Shown here one piece after another: positions 1-8,116 of a stretch of 39,228 bases of DNA. Under the pieces are notes generated by a model that saw only the letters and a program-made list of their open reading frames with translations, did not search any database and was not told the origin of the DNA. The stretch covers positions 1 to 39,228 of the forward strand of contig CAKTFI010000008.1 in assembly GCA_934555865.1 (NCBI GenBank), in the 5' to 3' direction. Origin of the DNA: an uncultured Christensenellaceae bacterium. GTDB lineage: Bacteria; Bacillota; Clostridia; Christensenellales; Christensenellaceae. The position numbers and the translations under genes are program-made. Each line of letters begins with the position of its first letter. Positions within the stretch are counted from its first letter, which is position 1.

Positions 1-378
1 GCACACGACTTCATCTCACGCCTGCCGGACGGGTATGACACGATGCTCACGAGCAACGGCGCGAACCTCTCGCAGGGGCAGCGGCAGTTGTTGTCCATCG
101 CGCGCGCGGCGGTGGCCGACCCGCCGGTGATGATCCTGGACGAGGCGACCTCCTCCATCGACACGCGCACGGAGGAGATTGTGCAGAAGGGGATGGACGC
201 CCTCATGGAAGGGCGGACGGTGTTTGTCATCGCGCATCGCCTGTCCACCGTCAAGAACTCGGATGTCATCATGGTGTTGGAGCAGGGCCGCATCATCGAG
301 CGCGGCAGCCACGAAAAGCTCATCGCGGAAAAGGGCAAGTATTACGAGCTCTATACCGGCGCGTTCGAGCTGGAATAA
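1..378 (+). CDS. ABC exporter, ATP-binding C-terminus (5' truncated by window)
   Basis: The reading frame is open from base 1 and ends in TAA at 376-378, giving the last 125 residues of a longer protein. Visible motifs are the ABC signature LSQGQRQLLSIARA, Walker B VMILDEATSSID and the H-loop IAHRLSTV. Walker A and any membrane domain lie left of the window. The LSQGQ signature and the HRLSTVK stretch are typical of MsbA/MdlB-type exporters in which the permease and ATPase are fused, so a fused exporter half is likely, but the membrane half is not seen. It would hydrolyse ATP to export a lipid, peptide or drug; the substrate cannot be told. A strong terminator follows directly. Confidence 0.92.
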   Translation, partial: AHDFISRLPDGYDTMLTSNGANLSQGQRQLLSIARAAVADPPVMILDEATSSIDTRTEEIVQKGMDALMEGRTVFVIAHRLSTVKNSDVIMVLEQGRIIERGSHEKLIAEKGKYYELYTGAFELE

Positions 379-393
379 CGGAAGAAAAACAAA

Positions 394-424
394 AAAACGG
401 AAGCAGATCGCTTCCGTTTTTTTT
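394..424 (+). terminator. Intrinsic terminator after ABC exporter
   Basis: A perfect 11-bp stem (AAAACGGAAGC, 394-404, with GCTTCCGTTTT, 410-420) and a 5-base loop run into a T tract to 424. It lies between the exporter and the convergent S24 regulator gene and, with A and T tracts on both sides, could stop transcription from either direction. Confidence 0.9.
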
Positions 425-443
425 GTTGGCAAATATATACAGT

Positions 444-1061
444 TCAGTGCAGCGGGCTTTGGAAGGCGACGGCCTTGCCCAGGATCTTGATCTGCTCCAG
501 CTCGTCGCCGATGTAGATGAGCGGCGCGAACGCCGGGTTTTCCGCGTTGAGCATCAGGCGGTTCTGCTGCGGGAAGTAGTACACGCGCTTGAGCGTTGCC
601 TCGTCCCCGATGAGCACGGCTGCGATCTCCCCGTTGTCCACCTGCGGCTGCGAGCGGATAAAGACGAGGTCGCCGTCCAGGATGCGGGCGCCGATCATGC
701 TCTCCCCCTTGGCGCGCAGGCAGAAGTCGGCGTCAATGTCCTCGTTCGCGAGGATAAACGCGTCGTGGTCCTCCGAGGCAAAGATCGGCTCGCCGCAGGC
801 GATCTCGCCCAGAATGGGCAGGCGGCGTCCGACCTCTGCGGCGGGGCGTTCCTCCGCCGGTTCCCAGCCGAGGAGCGCGGCCGGGGTCGTGCGCAGGGCG
901 TGGGCAAAGGCCTCGACCTTGGACTGCGGGAGGTCGATCTTGCCCGCCTCGATCTTGGCGATGCTCGTCCGGCTCGTATAGCCGACCAGGCCGGCCAGCT
1001 CGTCCTGCGAGAGGCCCAGGCGTTCGCGCTGCATGCGGATATTCCGATAAAGTTCTTGCAT
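444..1061 (-). CDS. XRE-family repressor with LexA-type S24 peptidase domain
   Basis: The 205-residue protein has an N-terminal XRE helix-turn-helix (about residues 5-65, including LSQDELAGLVGYTSRTSIAKIE) and a C-terminal S24 LexA/CI-like domain. A candidate Cys-Gly autocleavage site lies in EIACGEP. The catalytic Ser is in GESM and the catalytic Lys is in ATLKR, so all self-cleavage residues are present. Known relatives are DNA-binding repressors that cut themselves when RecA is activated by DNA damage. It is transcribed away from a 65-residue membrane protein gene across a shared promoter region with palindromes, the usual layout for an autoregulated repressor and its target. It is not LexA itself, which has a winged-helix N-terminus. 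The target and inducer are inferred. Confidence 0.9.
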   Translation of the reverse strand: MQELYRNIRMQRERLGLSQDELAGLVGYTSRTSIAKIEAGKIDLPQSKVEAFAHALRTTPAALLGWEPAEERPAAEVGRRLPILGEIACGEPIFASEDHDAFILANEDIDADFCLRAKGESMIGARILDGDLVFIRSQPQVDNGEIAAVLIGDEATLKRVYYFPQQNRLMLNAENPAFAPLIYIGDELEQIKILGKAVAFQSPLH

Positions 1062-1090
1062 GGCTTCCTCCGAATAGGGATCTTATAAGC

Positions 1091-1119
1091 ACTATACCAC
1101 AGGCGTGAAAAAAAATCAA
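1091..1119 (-). promoter_or_regulatory. Promoter of the S24 repressor gene
   Basis: Read on the minus strand: -35 TTGATT (1119-1114), 17-bp spacer, -10 TATAGT (1096-1091). It lies about 30 bp upstream of the start codon and almost back to back with the divergent promoter at 1139-1167. Confidence 0.7.
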
Positions 1120-1142
1120 CAAATCGGAAAAACAATTGTTGA
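1116..1142. promoter_or_regulatory. Candidate repressor operator in divergent promoter region
   Basis: TCAACAA (1116-1122) and TTGTTGA (1136-1142) form an inverted repeat, and AACAATTGTT (1131-1140) is a perfect 10-bp palindrome overlapping the -35 of the rightward promoter. The leftward -35 overlaps the other arm. The position suits the adjacent XRE/S24 repressor controlling both promoters; binding is inferred. Confidence 0.45.
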
Positions 1143-1167
1143 CGAAAAATCACATCCGTGTTATAGT
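1139..1167 (+). promoter_or_regulatory. Promoter of the small membrane protein gene
   Basis: TTGACG (1139-1144), 17-bp spacer, TATAGT (1162-1167). The roughly 90-base leader that follows holds a long imperfect inverted repeat (1173-1187 with 1235-1249). This encloses a hairpin with a GAAA loop (1205-1214) flanked by A7 and T7 tracts (1196-1202, 1217-1223), which resembles a weak intrinsic terminator ahead of the ribosome-binding site. Confidence 0.65.
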
Positions 1168-1261
1168 AGGACTGTGAATTAAAATCAATTTCGACAAAAA
1201 AACCGGAGAAATCCTCTTTTTTTGCCCTAAAAGATGAATTTGATTCACATATGGAGGAAGT

Positions 1262-1459
1262 ATGAAGGGTTTGTGCATTGTTTTGTTGGATATTGCAAGC
1301 ATCCTCGCCCTGAGCGTCGCCGCCTATCAGCAGCGCCATTGCTACACCGTGGGCGGGGAAGTGGTTTTGATTTGCGCGATCCTGGGGCTGAGCCTGTGGG
1401 CGATGTCACCCAAAAAGGCGGGGGCGCGGGTCAAAAAGTGGCTGGAGATCGAGGTCTGA
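1262..1459 (+). CDS. Small two-helix membrane protein, unknown
   Basis: The 65-residue protein starts at ATG 1262 behind a good SD (GGAGGA, 1253-1258). It has one hydrophobic helix at about residues 4-20 and a second at about 31-47, followed by a basic tail (PKKAGARVKKWLEIEV). I recognise no family. Its own strong promoter, structured leader and position divergent from an S24 self-cleaving repressor suggest it is the repressor's regulated target, possibly a stress-induced membrane protein. Holin-like or toxin-like activity is possible but nothing in the sequence proves it. Confidence 0.7.
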   Translation: MKGLCIVLLDIASILALSVAAYQQRHCYTVGGEVVLICAILGLSLWAMSPKKAGARVKKWLEIEV

Positions 1460-1532
1460 GCGCCCCGGGCGGCCAATTATGTATTTTTTGTTTCAAAGCA
1501 TCGCATGCTCTGTAAAGAATGCCCCGGCCCCC

Positions 1533-1561
1533 TTGCAATTGCGCGGGGGGCGCACTATACT
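1533..1561 (+). promoter_or_regulatory. Promoter of hsp20
   Basis: TTGCAA (1533-1538), 17-bp spacer, TATACT (1556-1561), about 80 bp upstream of the Hsp20 start. I found no CIRCE or CtsR-type operator around it, so heat regulation is not explained by the visible sequence. Confidence 0.6.
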
Positions 1562-1640
1562 GTAGCCGTACCAAGAGGGGAGCGGAAAAAGGGATGCTCC
1601 CGCGAGGCGCAGGATAAGTGCCGGACAGGAGGGATGACTT

Positions 1641-2081
1641 ATGTTGCCGAGCATTTTTGGTGAAAACTTATTTGATGAATGGTTTGACGGTTCTTTGGAA
1701 AAGCAGTTCTTCGGCGGGCGTGATCCGCTGTATGGCAAGCATGCCAAGAACCTCATGAAGACGGATGTGAAGGAGCTGGACGACGGCTATCTGCTGGATG
1801 TCGAGCTGCCGGGCTTCAAGAAAGACGAGATCGAGATTCAGCTGCAGGACGGATACCTGACCATTTCCGCGAATAAACAGATCGAAAAGGAAGAGAAGAA
1901 GGAAAAAGGCAGATATATCCGCCAGGAACGCTATGGCGGGCAGTGCAGCCGGAGCTTCTATGTGGGCGACATTCGCCCGGAAGAAGTGCAGGCCAAGTAT
2001 GAAGACGGCGTGCTGCGCGTGCAGATCCCGCACGAGGAAGCGCGCAAGCTGCCGAGACAGAGCCGCATCTCCATCGAATAA
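1641..2081 (+). CDS. hsp20: Hsp20/alpha-crystallin small heat-shock protein
   Basis: The 146-residue protein has the usual small-heat-shock layout: a short aromatic N-terminal arm (IFGENLFDEWF), an alpha-crystallin domain from about residue 38 to 135 with VELPGFKKDEIEIQLQDGYL and the edge-strand segment YEDGVLRVQIP, and a C-terminal tail ending SRISIE. These are ATP-independent holdase chaperones that form oligomers and keep unfolding proteins soluble. The start is supported by an AGGAGG-type site 9-10 bases upstream. It is monocistronic, with its own promoter and terminator. Confidence 0.95.
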   Translation: MLPSIFGENLFDEWFDGSLEKQFFGGRDPLYGKHAKNLMKTDVKELDDGYLLDVELPGFKKDEIEIQLQDGYLTISANKQIEKEEKKEKGRYIRQERYGGQCSRSFYVGDIRPEEVQAKYEDGVLRVQIPHEEARKLPRQSRISIE

Positions 2082-2096
2082 ACACCGTGCGACCGC

Positions 2097-2127
2097 AGAG
2101 GAGTGGGAGACCACTCCTCTTTTTTTG
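2097..2127 (+). terminator. Intrinsic terminator after hsp20
   Basis: AGAGGAGTGG (2097-2106), GAGA tetraloop, CCACTCCTCT (2111-2120), then seven T. Confidence 0.92.
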
Positions 2128-2167
2128 TGCACTTTTTTGCACGAAACATCCACGGCGGAGTGGATTT

Positions 2168-2296
2168 TGTGGATAACTCGTTTGTTCCCGCTCGGGCACA
2201 GAATTCCCGAAAAAGGCCGGTTTTTGCGGGAATTTCGCAAAAACTTCTTACGATTTCCACAAACTTTGTGGATAACCGGGGTGATAATGTGGATAA
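2168..2296 (-). other. Cluster of three perfect DnaA boxes
   Basis: The gene-free gap between hsp20 and the next gene (2082-2387) contains TTATCCACA three times on the minus strand (TGTGGATAA on the plus strand at 2168-2176, 2267-2275 and 2288-2296), all in one orientation. The last two are 21 bp apart, two helical turns. A weaker opposite-strand match (ATTTCCACA, 2253-2261) faces the second box. The stretch is visibly more A+T-rich than the surroundings. No dnaA or dnaN gene is in the window. It could be an origin element, a DnaA-titrating or regulatory cluster as known in Bacillus, or a DnaA-controlled promoter region for the following gene. Confidence 0.75.
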
Positions 2297-2387
2297 ATTG
2301 TGCATAGCAAAGTTTGCTTGCGTGCCCCGCCCCGGTGGCAAAGCGGGCGGGTGCGGAATATGGTAAGGGAAAAGGGAGGGTGGCGCG

Positions 2388-3158
2388 ATGTATGATCTTT
2401 TGACTTCGGATGGACAGCGGATCGCCGTATATGCCTATGGGCCGCGGGATGCGGACGAGGCGGCGGTGCTGCTGCACGGCTGTTTTTTGGACCATCGGGT
2501 CTTTGAGGCGCAGATCCCCCTGCTGCTGCGGCAGAAAAGGCGCGTGGTCGCCCCCGATCTGCGCGGGTTCGGCGGCTCGGCCGGGGCGGAGGCGGGCGTC
2601 TTTTTGGCGCGGATGGCGCTCGATGTCTATGAACTCGTGAAATGGGAAGGGCTGCACGGCGTCACGCTGGTGGGACACGGGCTCGGGGCGGCGGTCGTGC
2701 TGCGGTATCTGCGGCTGTTTTCCGGATTCCGCGTGCGGCGGGCGGTGCTGCTCTCGGCGGGCGGGCTTTCGCCGGATGCGGCGCAGGCGTACCGCGTGCA
2801 GCGGGCGGAGGGGCAGGCGGAGGCGGCAGCCTGGTTCTGCCGCCGGATGTGGGCGCAGCCGCCGAGCGAGGCGCGCCTGCGGTGGGCAGAGCAGATCGCC
2901 TTCGGCGCGTCGGGCATCGCCGCCGAGGCCGCGCTGGACGCCTGGCTAACCGAGGACTGGGCGGCAGACCTGGAGGGAGCGGCGGTGCCGGTGCAGTTTC
3001 TGCACGGTGCGCGGGACACCCTGACGCCGCCCGCCATGGCGGAGGCGCTGTGCCGGCGCGCGCAAAATGGGACATGGCGCCTGTTGGAAAGCGCGGGGCA
3101 TGCGCTCCCGCTGGAAGGCGGGCACGCCCTCGATGCGGCGCTTGGCGGAGAAATATAA
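2388..3158 (+). CDS. Alpha/beta-hydrolase-fold protein lacking the nucleophile serine
   Basis: The 256-residue protein has the alpha/beta-hydrolase plan: oxyanion-loop HG in VLLHGCF, the APDLRGFGGS segment, a nucleophile elbow, a helical cap (about 130-200), an acid in FLHGARDTLTPP and the catalytic His in SAGHALPLE. The elbow reads LVGHGLGAAV, so the expected Ser of G-H-S-x-G is Gly98 (codon GGG at 2679-2681). The His and Asp remain. It is therefore either a non-catalytic homologue or uses another chemistry. The start is supported by GGGAGG upstream. It follows the DnaA-box cluster and converges on the tetR gene, nine bases away. The substrate is unknown. Confidence 0.85.
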   Translation: MYDLLTSDGQRIAVYAYGPRDADEAAVLLHGCFLDHRVFEAQIPLLLRQKRRVVAPDLRGFGGSAGAEAGVFLARMALDVYELVKWEGLHGVTLVGHGLGAAVVLRYLRLFSGFRVRRAVLLSAGGLSPDAAQAYRVQRAEGQAEAAAWFCRRMWAQPPSEARLRWAEQIAFGASGIAAEAALDAWLTEDWAADLEGAAVPVQFLHGARDTLTPPAMAEALCRRAQNGTWRLLESAGHALPLEGGHALDAALGGEI

Positions 3159-3167
3159 AAGAAGGCT

Positions 3168-3752
3168 TTAGCGGGTGAGGGAGAGCAGCTGGCGGCAATA
3201 GCGCTTGATGTCCTCGCGCGAAAGAACCTGTTCGCGCGAAAGCCACCACGCCACGAGCGAAAAGAAGCCGCCGACATAGAAGTGCGCCAAGAGCTCATAG
3301 GGGATGCCGCCCGGCGGCGTCTGGCCGTTTTTCTGGAACAGCGAAAAGCTCTCGAGCAGCTGGGCGGAGATGTAGGATTCAAAGATCTCGAAAATGCTCT
3401 CGTACCCGTTGCTGCGGAAGATGGCGCGATAGGTGGCCTCCCGGTCGAACAGGTGGTCGATGATCTGGTCCAGCGTCTGGGTATAGAACGCGACCGGGTC
3501 GGTGTTCGGCCGGACGGGCGGCAGGCCGTCCAGGAATTCCTGCTGCATCGCTTCGAGCGCGCAGCGCAGTAGGTGGTTCTTATCCTCGAAATGGTGGTAA
3601 AAGGTGGTGCGGTGCACCATGGCGCGCGCGCAGATGTCCGTGACGCTGATGGCGGAAAACGGTTTTTCCGCCATCAGGGAAAACAGCGCATCGAACAGGT
3701 ATTTGTGCGTTTTGGTGATGCGGAGATCCTGCTTTAAGATGGACTTTTCCAT
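3168..3752 (-). CDS. TetR/AcrR-family transcriptional regulator
   Basis: The 194-residue protein has an N-terminal TetR helix-turn-helix (about residues 10-55, including FSAISVTDICARAMVHRTTFYHHF) and an all-helical ligand domain with aromatic patches (FYVGGFFSLVAWWL). I place the start at 3752 (MEKSILK) because GGGAGG lies six bases upstream; a start 15 codons earlier has no such site. It is divergent from an ABC export pair, and the intergenic region contains two matching palindromes just downstream of the ABC promoter. Repression of that transporter, relieved by an unknown ligand, is the natural inference. Confidence 0.9.
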   Translation of the reverse strand: MEKSILKQDLRITKTHKYLFDALFSLMAEKPFSAISVTDICARAMVHRTTFYHHFEDKNHLLRCALEAMQQEFLDGLPPVRPNTDPVAFYTQTLDQIIDHLFDREATYRAIFRSNGYESIFEIFESYISAQLLESFSLFQKNGQTPPGGIPYELLAHFYVGGFFSLVAWWLSREQVLSREDIKRYCRQLLSLTR

Positions 3753-3824
3753 AGATACCTCCCGAATATTTCTACATATCTCAAAAATATGTCGCATGTG
3801 ATTACAGATGTAGAAAAATGTAGC

Positions 3825-3852
3825 TTGACCACACAGACGTTTTGCATATAAT
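3825..3852 (+). promoter_or_regulatory. Promoter of the MacB-like ABC operon
   Basis: TTGACC (3825-3830), 16-bp spacer, TATAAT (3847-3852). It is followed immediately by the twin operators, so a bound repressor would cover the start of transcription. Confidence 0.75.
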
Positions 3853-3857
3853 TATCC

Positions 3858-3888
3858 ATACAAGTGTATATTTAATATACAACTGTAT
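3858..3888. promoter_or_regulatory. Twin palindromic operators, probable TetR sites
   Basis: ATACAAGTGTAT (3858-3869) and ATACAACTGTAT (3877-3888) are two ATACA-N2-TGTAT palindromes repeated at a 19-bp interval directly downstream of the -10. The adjacent tetR gene makes its product the obvious ligand; this is inference from position. Confidence 0.65.
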
Positions 3889-3972
3889 ATGAAGTTTGTA
3901 AAGACTTTTCCGCCTTCTCTCTGGACAGAGCGGCGGGGAATTCGATAAATTTGCAAAAAAGGGGAAACGGGA

Positions 3973-4674
<702 letters not shown>

Positions 4675-4689
4675 GCGGGGGAGGGCGTG

Positions 4690-7600
4690 ATGAAAAAAAG
4701 AGCATTGGCCAAGGACATCCGCAAGAGCTTTTCCAAATCCATGGGCAGGTTCCTCTCCATCCTCTGCCTGATCGCGCTGGGGTCGTTCGCGCTCGTGGGG
4801 CTTCAGGTCGCCGGGCCGGACATGCGCGCGACGGGGCGGACCTATTTTGAAAAGCTCAATGTGGCGGACATCGCAATCCTGGGCGACTATGGGATCGACG
4901 AGGAAAACTGCGCGACCATCGACCAGGTCTCGGGCGCGCGCAGCATCGAGTATGGATATTTGAAGGACGCCGTCGTGGAGGGCACGCTCGAAAGCTTCCG
5001 CATCTTCTCCGCGACCAAAGAGCTTTCGCAGTATGAGGTCGTGAGCGGCCGCCTCCCGAAAGAGGACGACGAGATCGCGCTGGCGAGCTTCTTTGAGGGC
5101 GAATATGCGCTGGGCGACACAATCACCTTTGCGGAAAAGGAGGATATGTCGGGGAAGAAGGCGCTCCGGCACGAAGCGTTCAAGGTTGTCGGCTTTGTCA
5201 ATTCGGGGGAGATCATCTGCAAGACCAACCTCGGGCAGTCAACGGCGGGCACGGGTGAACTCAAGGGCTATGCCGTGGTCACGCCGGAGGCGTTCGATTC
5301 GGAATTCTTCATGATCGCGCGCATTGCGTTTGCGGATACGGAGGGCATGGACCCGTATTCGGACGAGTATGCGGAAAAGATCCAGGCGCACAAGGACGAG
5401 CTCAACAAGCTGATGGCGGACGCGCCGGGCGAGCGGCTGCAGGCGATCCGCGCGCAGTATCAGGAGGAGATCGATGCCGGACAGGCGGAGCTGGACGAGG
5501 CGAAGCAGCAGTACGAGGACGCGAAACAGGCGCTGGCGGACGCGAATGACGCGCTGGAAGCGGGGCGGGCGGAGATCGCGGCGGCCAAGAGGGAGATCTC
5601 GGCCAAGAGCCGGCAGCTGAAGGAGGCGGAGGCGGCCATTGAAAAGAGCGAACCCGAGCTGGCCGCGGCGCAGCAGGAGCTGGACGCCAAGCAGAAGGAA
5701 TACGATGCGGCGTATGCCGAATATAGCGAGAAGAAGCAGCAGCTTGCCAAGGTCGAGGCGGTGGTAAATGTCACCGAAAAGGGCTTGCAGGCGAGCCGCA
5801 ACGCGCTGGAGCGGCGCAAGGCTGCCTATGAGACGGAGATTGCCGCCCTACAGGCGGAGATTGATTCGATCGAAGCGCAGCTTTCCGATCCCGGCACCAG
5901 CCTTTCGGAACGGGCGGAGCTGACGCGGCAATTGGCGCGCAAAGAGGCGCAGAAAAAGCTCAAGGAGAGCGAGCAGCAGACCTTTTTGAACCACACCTAT
6001 CAAACCGGCATGGCGGCGGTGGAGGAAGGGCAGCGCCTGCTCGACGAACAGGTGAAGGAGCAGCTCGAGCCGGCGCAGCAGGAATTGGCGGCGGCCGAGG
6101 CGCAGCTTTCCGCGGCCAAGAAGCAATTGGACGACGGCAAGGCACAGCTTTCCGCGGCGGAAAAACAGCTCGCCGACGCAAAGGCGCAGGTGGAGGACGG
6201 CCGGACGCAATTGGCGGCAGCCTGCCGGCAGATCGCCCGGGCGGAGACGACGCTGTCCGGCAAGGACGCGGAATACCAGGCCGCGCTCACGGAATTTGAG
6301 GAAAAGCGCCCGGAGGTAGAGGCGCAGATCGCCGAAGCCGAGGGGGAGCTGGCCGATGCCCGCGCAGAGCTTGCGGCGCTCACGCAGCCGGCCTATGCGA
6401 TGGACACGCGGCGCGAGCTTCCGGGGTCGGAGGGGTACCGCATCTATGCGAGCGTGGCGGAGATCGTCGATGAGCTCGCCAAGGTGTTCCCGATCTTCCT
6501 GTATTTTGTGGCCGCGCTCGTGACGCTCACGACGATGACGCGCTTTGTGGACGAGGAACGCATCAATTCCGGTACGCTCAAAGGGCTTGGGTATGAGAAT
6601 CGCGACATCATCAAAAAGTTCACAGCCTATGGCCTGGCGTCCAGCCTGCTCGGCGTGGCGGTGGGCGTGGCGGCGGGGCATACGCTGCTGCCCATGATCG
6701 TGTATCACGCCTATGGCGACGCATTCACGCTGCCGCGGGTGGAGTTCCACTTCTATTGGCAAAACACCCTCGTCGCGACGGCGCTGGCGCTTATAAGCGC
6801 GGTGCTGCCGGCGTATATCGTGGCGGCCAAGAACCTGCGTGAAAAGCCGGCGGCTCTCCTGCAGCCCAAGCCCCCGGCCAACGGGTCCAAGATCCTGCTC
6901 GAGCACATCACGCCCATCTGGAACCGCATGACCTTCACGCAGAAGGTGACGGCGCGCAACATCTTCCGGTATAAGAAGCGCATGTTCATGACCATCTTCG
7001 GCGTGTGCGGCTCGGTGACGCTGCTGTTCGCGGGGTTGAGCATGCAGCATTCGATCTCCGGCGTCAAGGACCGGCAATTTGGCGACATCTTGAAATACGA
7101 CATGATCGTCGCCAAGGACGGGTACCTGACCGACGCGGAGAAGGAGGAGCTGGACGGCCTCCTGTCCTCCGGCGAGGTGGAAAAGAGCCTGCCCATCTAC
7201 TATGAGGCGGTCACCAAGATCGCTGGCAAGAAGATGGATAAGCAGGAGATCAAGATGATCGCCGCGGACGGGAGCGGGGAGCTTGCGGAATATATCGAGC
7301 TGGTGAACCGCAAAACCGGCGAGGAGATCTCGCTCTCCGGGGACGGCGCAGTGCTCTCGGAACGGCTGGCGGAGCTTTTGGATGTGCAGGTGGGCGACCG
7401 CTTCACGATCACCGACGAGGCGAACGAGGAGCGTGAGATGACCGTCTCGGGCATCTGTGAGATGTACACCGGGCACTTCCTGTTCCTGAACGCGGACTAT
7501 TACGCGGAGGCCTTCGACCGGCCGTATGCCGCCAACGCCTATGTGCTGACGCTCGAGGACGGGAGTAACGAAAACGCGGAAAAGGTGGCCAACACCTTTA

Positions 7601-8076
7601 TGGCCTGCAGCGGCGTCAAGGGCATCGTGCAGAACACGACGATGAAAAAACAGATCGACACGATCGTGGAATCCTTAAACCAGATCATGGATGTGCTGAT
7701 CCTCGTGTCCTCGATGCTCGCGATCGTCATCCTGTACAACCTGACGAACATCAATGTGTCCGAACGCATCCGCGAGCTGTCTACCATCAAGGTGCTCGGC
7801 TTCTACGACAAGGAAGTGACGATGTATATCTACCGCGAGACGATCTTCCTGACCATCCTGGGTGTATTGGTCGGCTTCCTGACGGGCGACCTGTTCTATC
7901 GCTACATGCTGCGGGTCGTCCCGCCGGAGGAAGTGATGTTCAACCCGGCGCTGGGCGTGGTGGCGTTTGCCGCGCCGGTCGTGGTGGTCGGGGTCATCAC
8001 GGTCGTGCTGGGCAAGATCATCAACGGCAAGCTAAAGCGCGTCGACATGTTGGAGGCGCTGAAATCGGTGGAATGA
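4690..8076 (+). CDS. FtsX-type ABC permease with long extracytoplasmic coiled coil
   Basis: The protein has about 1,128 residues. One transmembrane helix (about 20-40) is followed by a first external domain, then about 300 residues rich in Ala, Glu, Gln and Lys (roughly 250-560) that read as antiparallel coiled coil. Three helices follow (starting near FPIFLYFVAALVTL), then a second FtsX unit with its own first helix, an external domain and three C-terminal helices. This is the two-FtsX-domain design of MacB-like permeases with an inserted stalk. ATG 4690 is preferred to GTG 4687 by its spacing from GGGGGAGGG. It pairs with the preceding ATPase. In related systems such permeases export peptides or act as force transducers across the envelope; the substrate is unknown. 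Confidence 0.93.
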   Translation: MKKRALAKDIRKSFSKSMGRFLSILCLIALGSFALVGLQVAGPDMRATGRTYFEKLNVADIAILGDYGIDEENCATIDQVSGARSIEYGYLKDAVVEGTLESFRIFSATKELSQYEVVSGRLPKEDDEIALASFFEGEYALGDTITFAEKEDMSGKKALRHEAFKVVGFVNSGEIICKTNLGQSTAGTGELKGYAVVTPEAFDSEFFMIARIAFADTEGMDPYSDEYAEKIQAHKDELNKLMADAPGERLQAIRAQYQEEIDAGQAELDEAKQQYEDAKQALADANDALEAGRAEIAAAKREISAKSRQLKEAEAAIEKSEPELAAAQQELDAKQKEYDAAYAEYSEKKQQLAKVEAVVNVTEKGLQASRNALERRKAAYETEIAALQAEIDSIEAQLSDPGTSLSERAELTRQLARKEAQKKLKESEQQTFLNHTYQTGMAAVEEGQRLLDEQVKEQLEPAQQELAAAEAQLSAAKKQLDDGKAQLSAAEKQLADAKAQVEDGRTQLAAACRQIARAETTLSGKDAEYQAALTEFEEKRPEVEAQIAEAEGELADARAELAALTQPAYAMDTRRELPGSEGYRIYASVAEIVDELAKVFPIFLYFVAALVTLTTMTRFVDEERINSGTLKGLGYENRDIIKKFTAYGLASSLLGVAVGVAAGHTLLPMIVYHAYGDAFTLPRVEFHFYWQNTLVATALALISAVLPAYIVAAKNLREKPAALLQPKPPANGSKILLEHITPIWNRMTFTQKVTARNIFRYKKRMFMTIFGVCGSVTLLFAGLSMQHSISGVKDRQFGDILKYDMIVAKDGYLTDAEKEELDGLLSSGEVEKSLPIYYEAVTKIAGKKMDKQEIKMIAADGSGELAEYIELVNRKTGEEISLSGDGAVLSERLAELLDVQVGDRFTITDEANEEREMTVSGICEMYTGHFLFLNADYYAEAFDRPYAANAYVLTLEDGSNENAEKVANTFMACSGVKGIVQNTTMKKQIDTIVESLNQIMDVLILVSSMLAIVILYNLTNINVSERIRELSTIKVLGFYDKEVTMYIYRETIFLTILGVLVGFLTGDLFYRYMLRVVPPEEVMFNPALGVVAFAAPVVVVGVITVVLGKIINGKLKRVDMLEALKSVE

Positions 8077-8077
8077 T

Positions 8078-8115
8078 AAAAAAAGAGCGGGCGGCTTGCC
8101 TGCTCTTTTTCTTTG
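8078..8115 (+). terminator. Intrinsic terminator after the FtsX permease
   Basis: AAAAAGAGC plus GGC on the left arm pairs with GCC and GCTCTTTTT on the right arm (stem with one G-T pair, 8078-8110, five-base loop), followed by CTTT. Confidence 0.85.
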
Positions 8116-8116
8116 G

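Noticed and set aside
423..1088. Plus-strand frame opposite the S24 repressor
   Set aside because: It is a shadow of the repressor gene, without SD or recognisable domain.
1470..1640. CIRCE or CtsR operator before hsp20
   Set aside because: I looked for TTAGCACTC-N9-GAGTGCTAA and for GGTCAAA repeats and found neither.
2155..2300. Calling this region oriC outright
   Set aside because: The DnaA boxes are convincing, but there is no dnaA/dnaN, no clear switch in gene direction, and no unwinding element I can define.
5848..7476. Long minus-strand open frame over the FtsX permease gene
   Set aside because: It is antisense to a clear permease with coiled-coil and membrane helices; long antisense frames are expected in G+C-rich genes.
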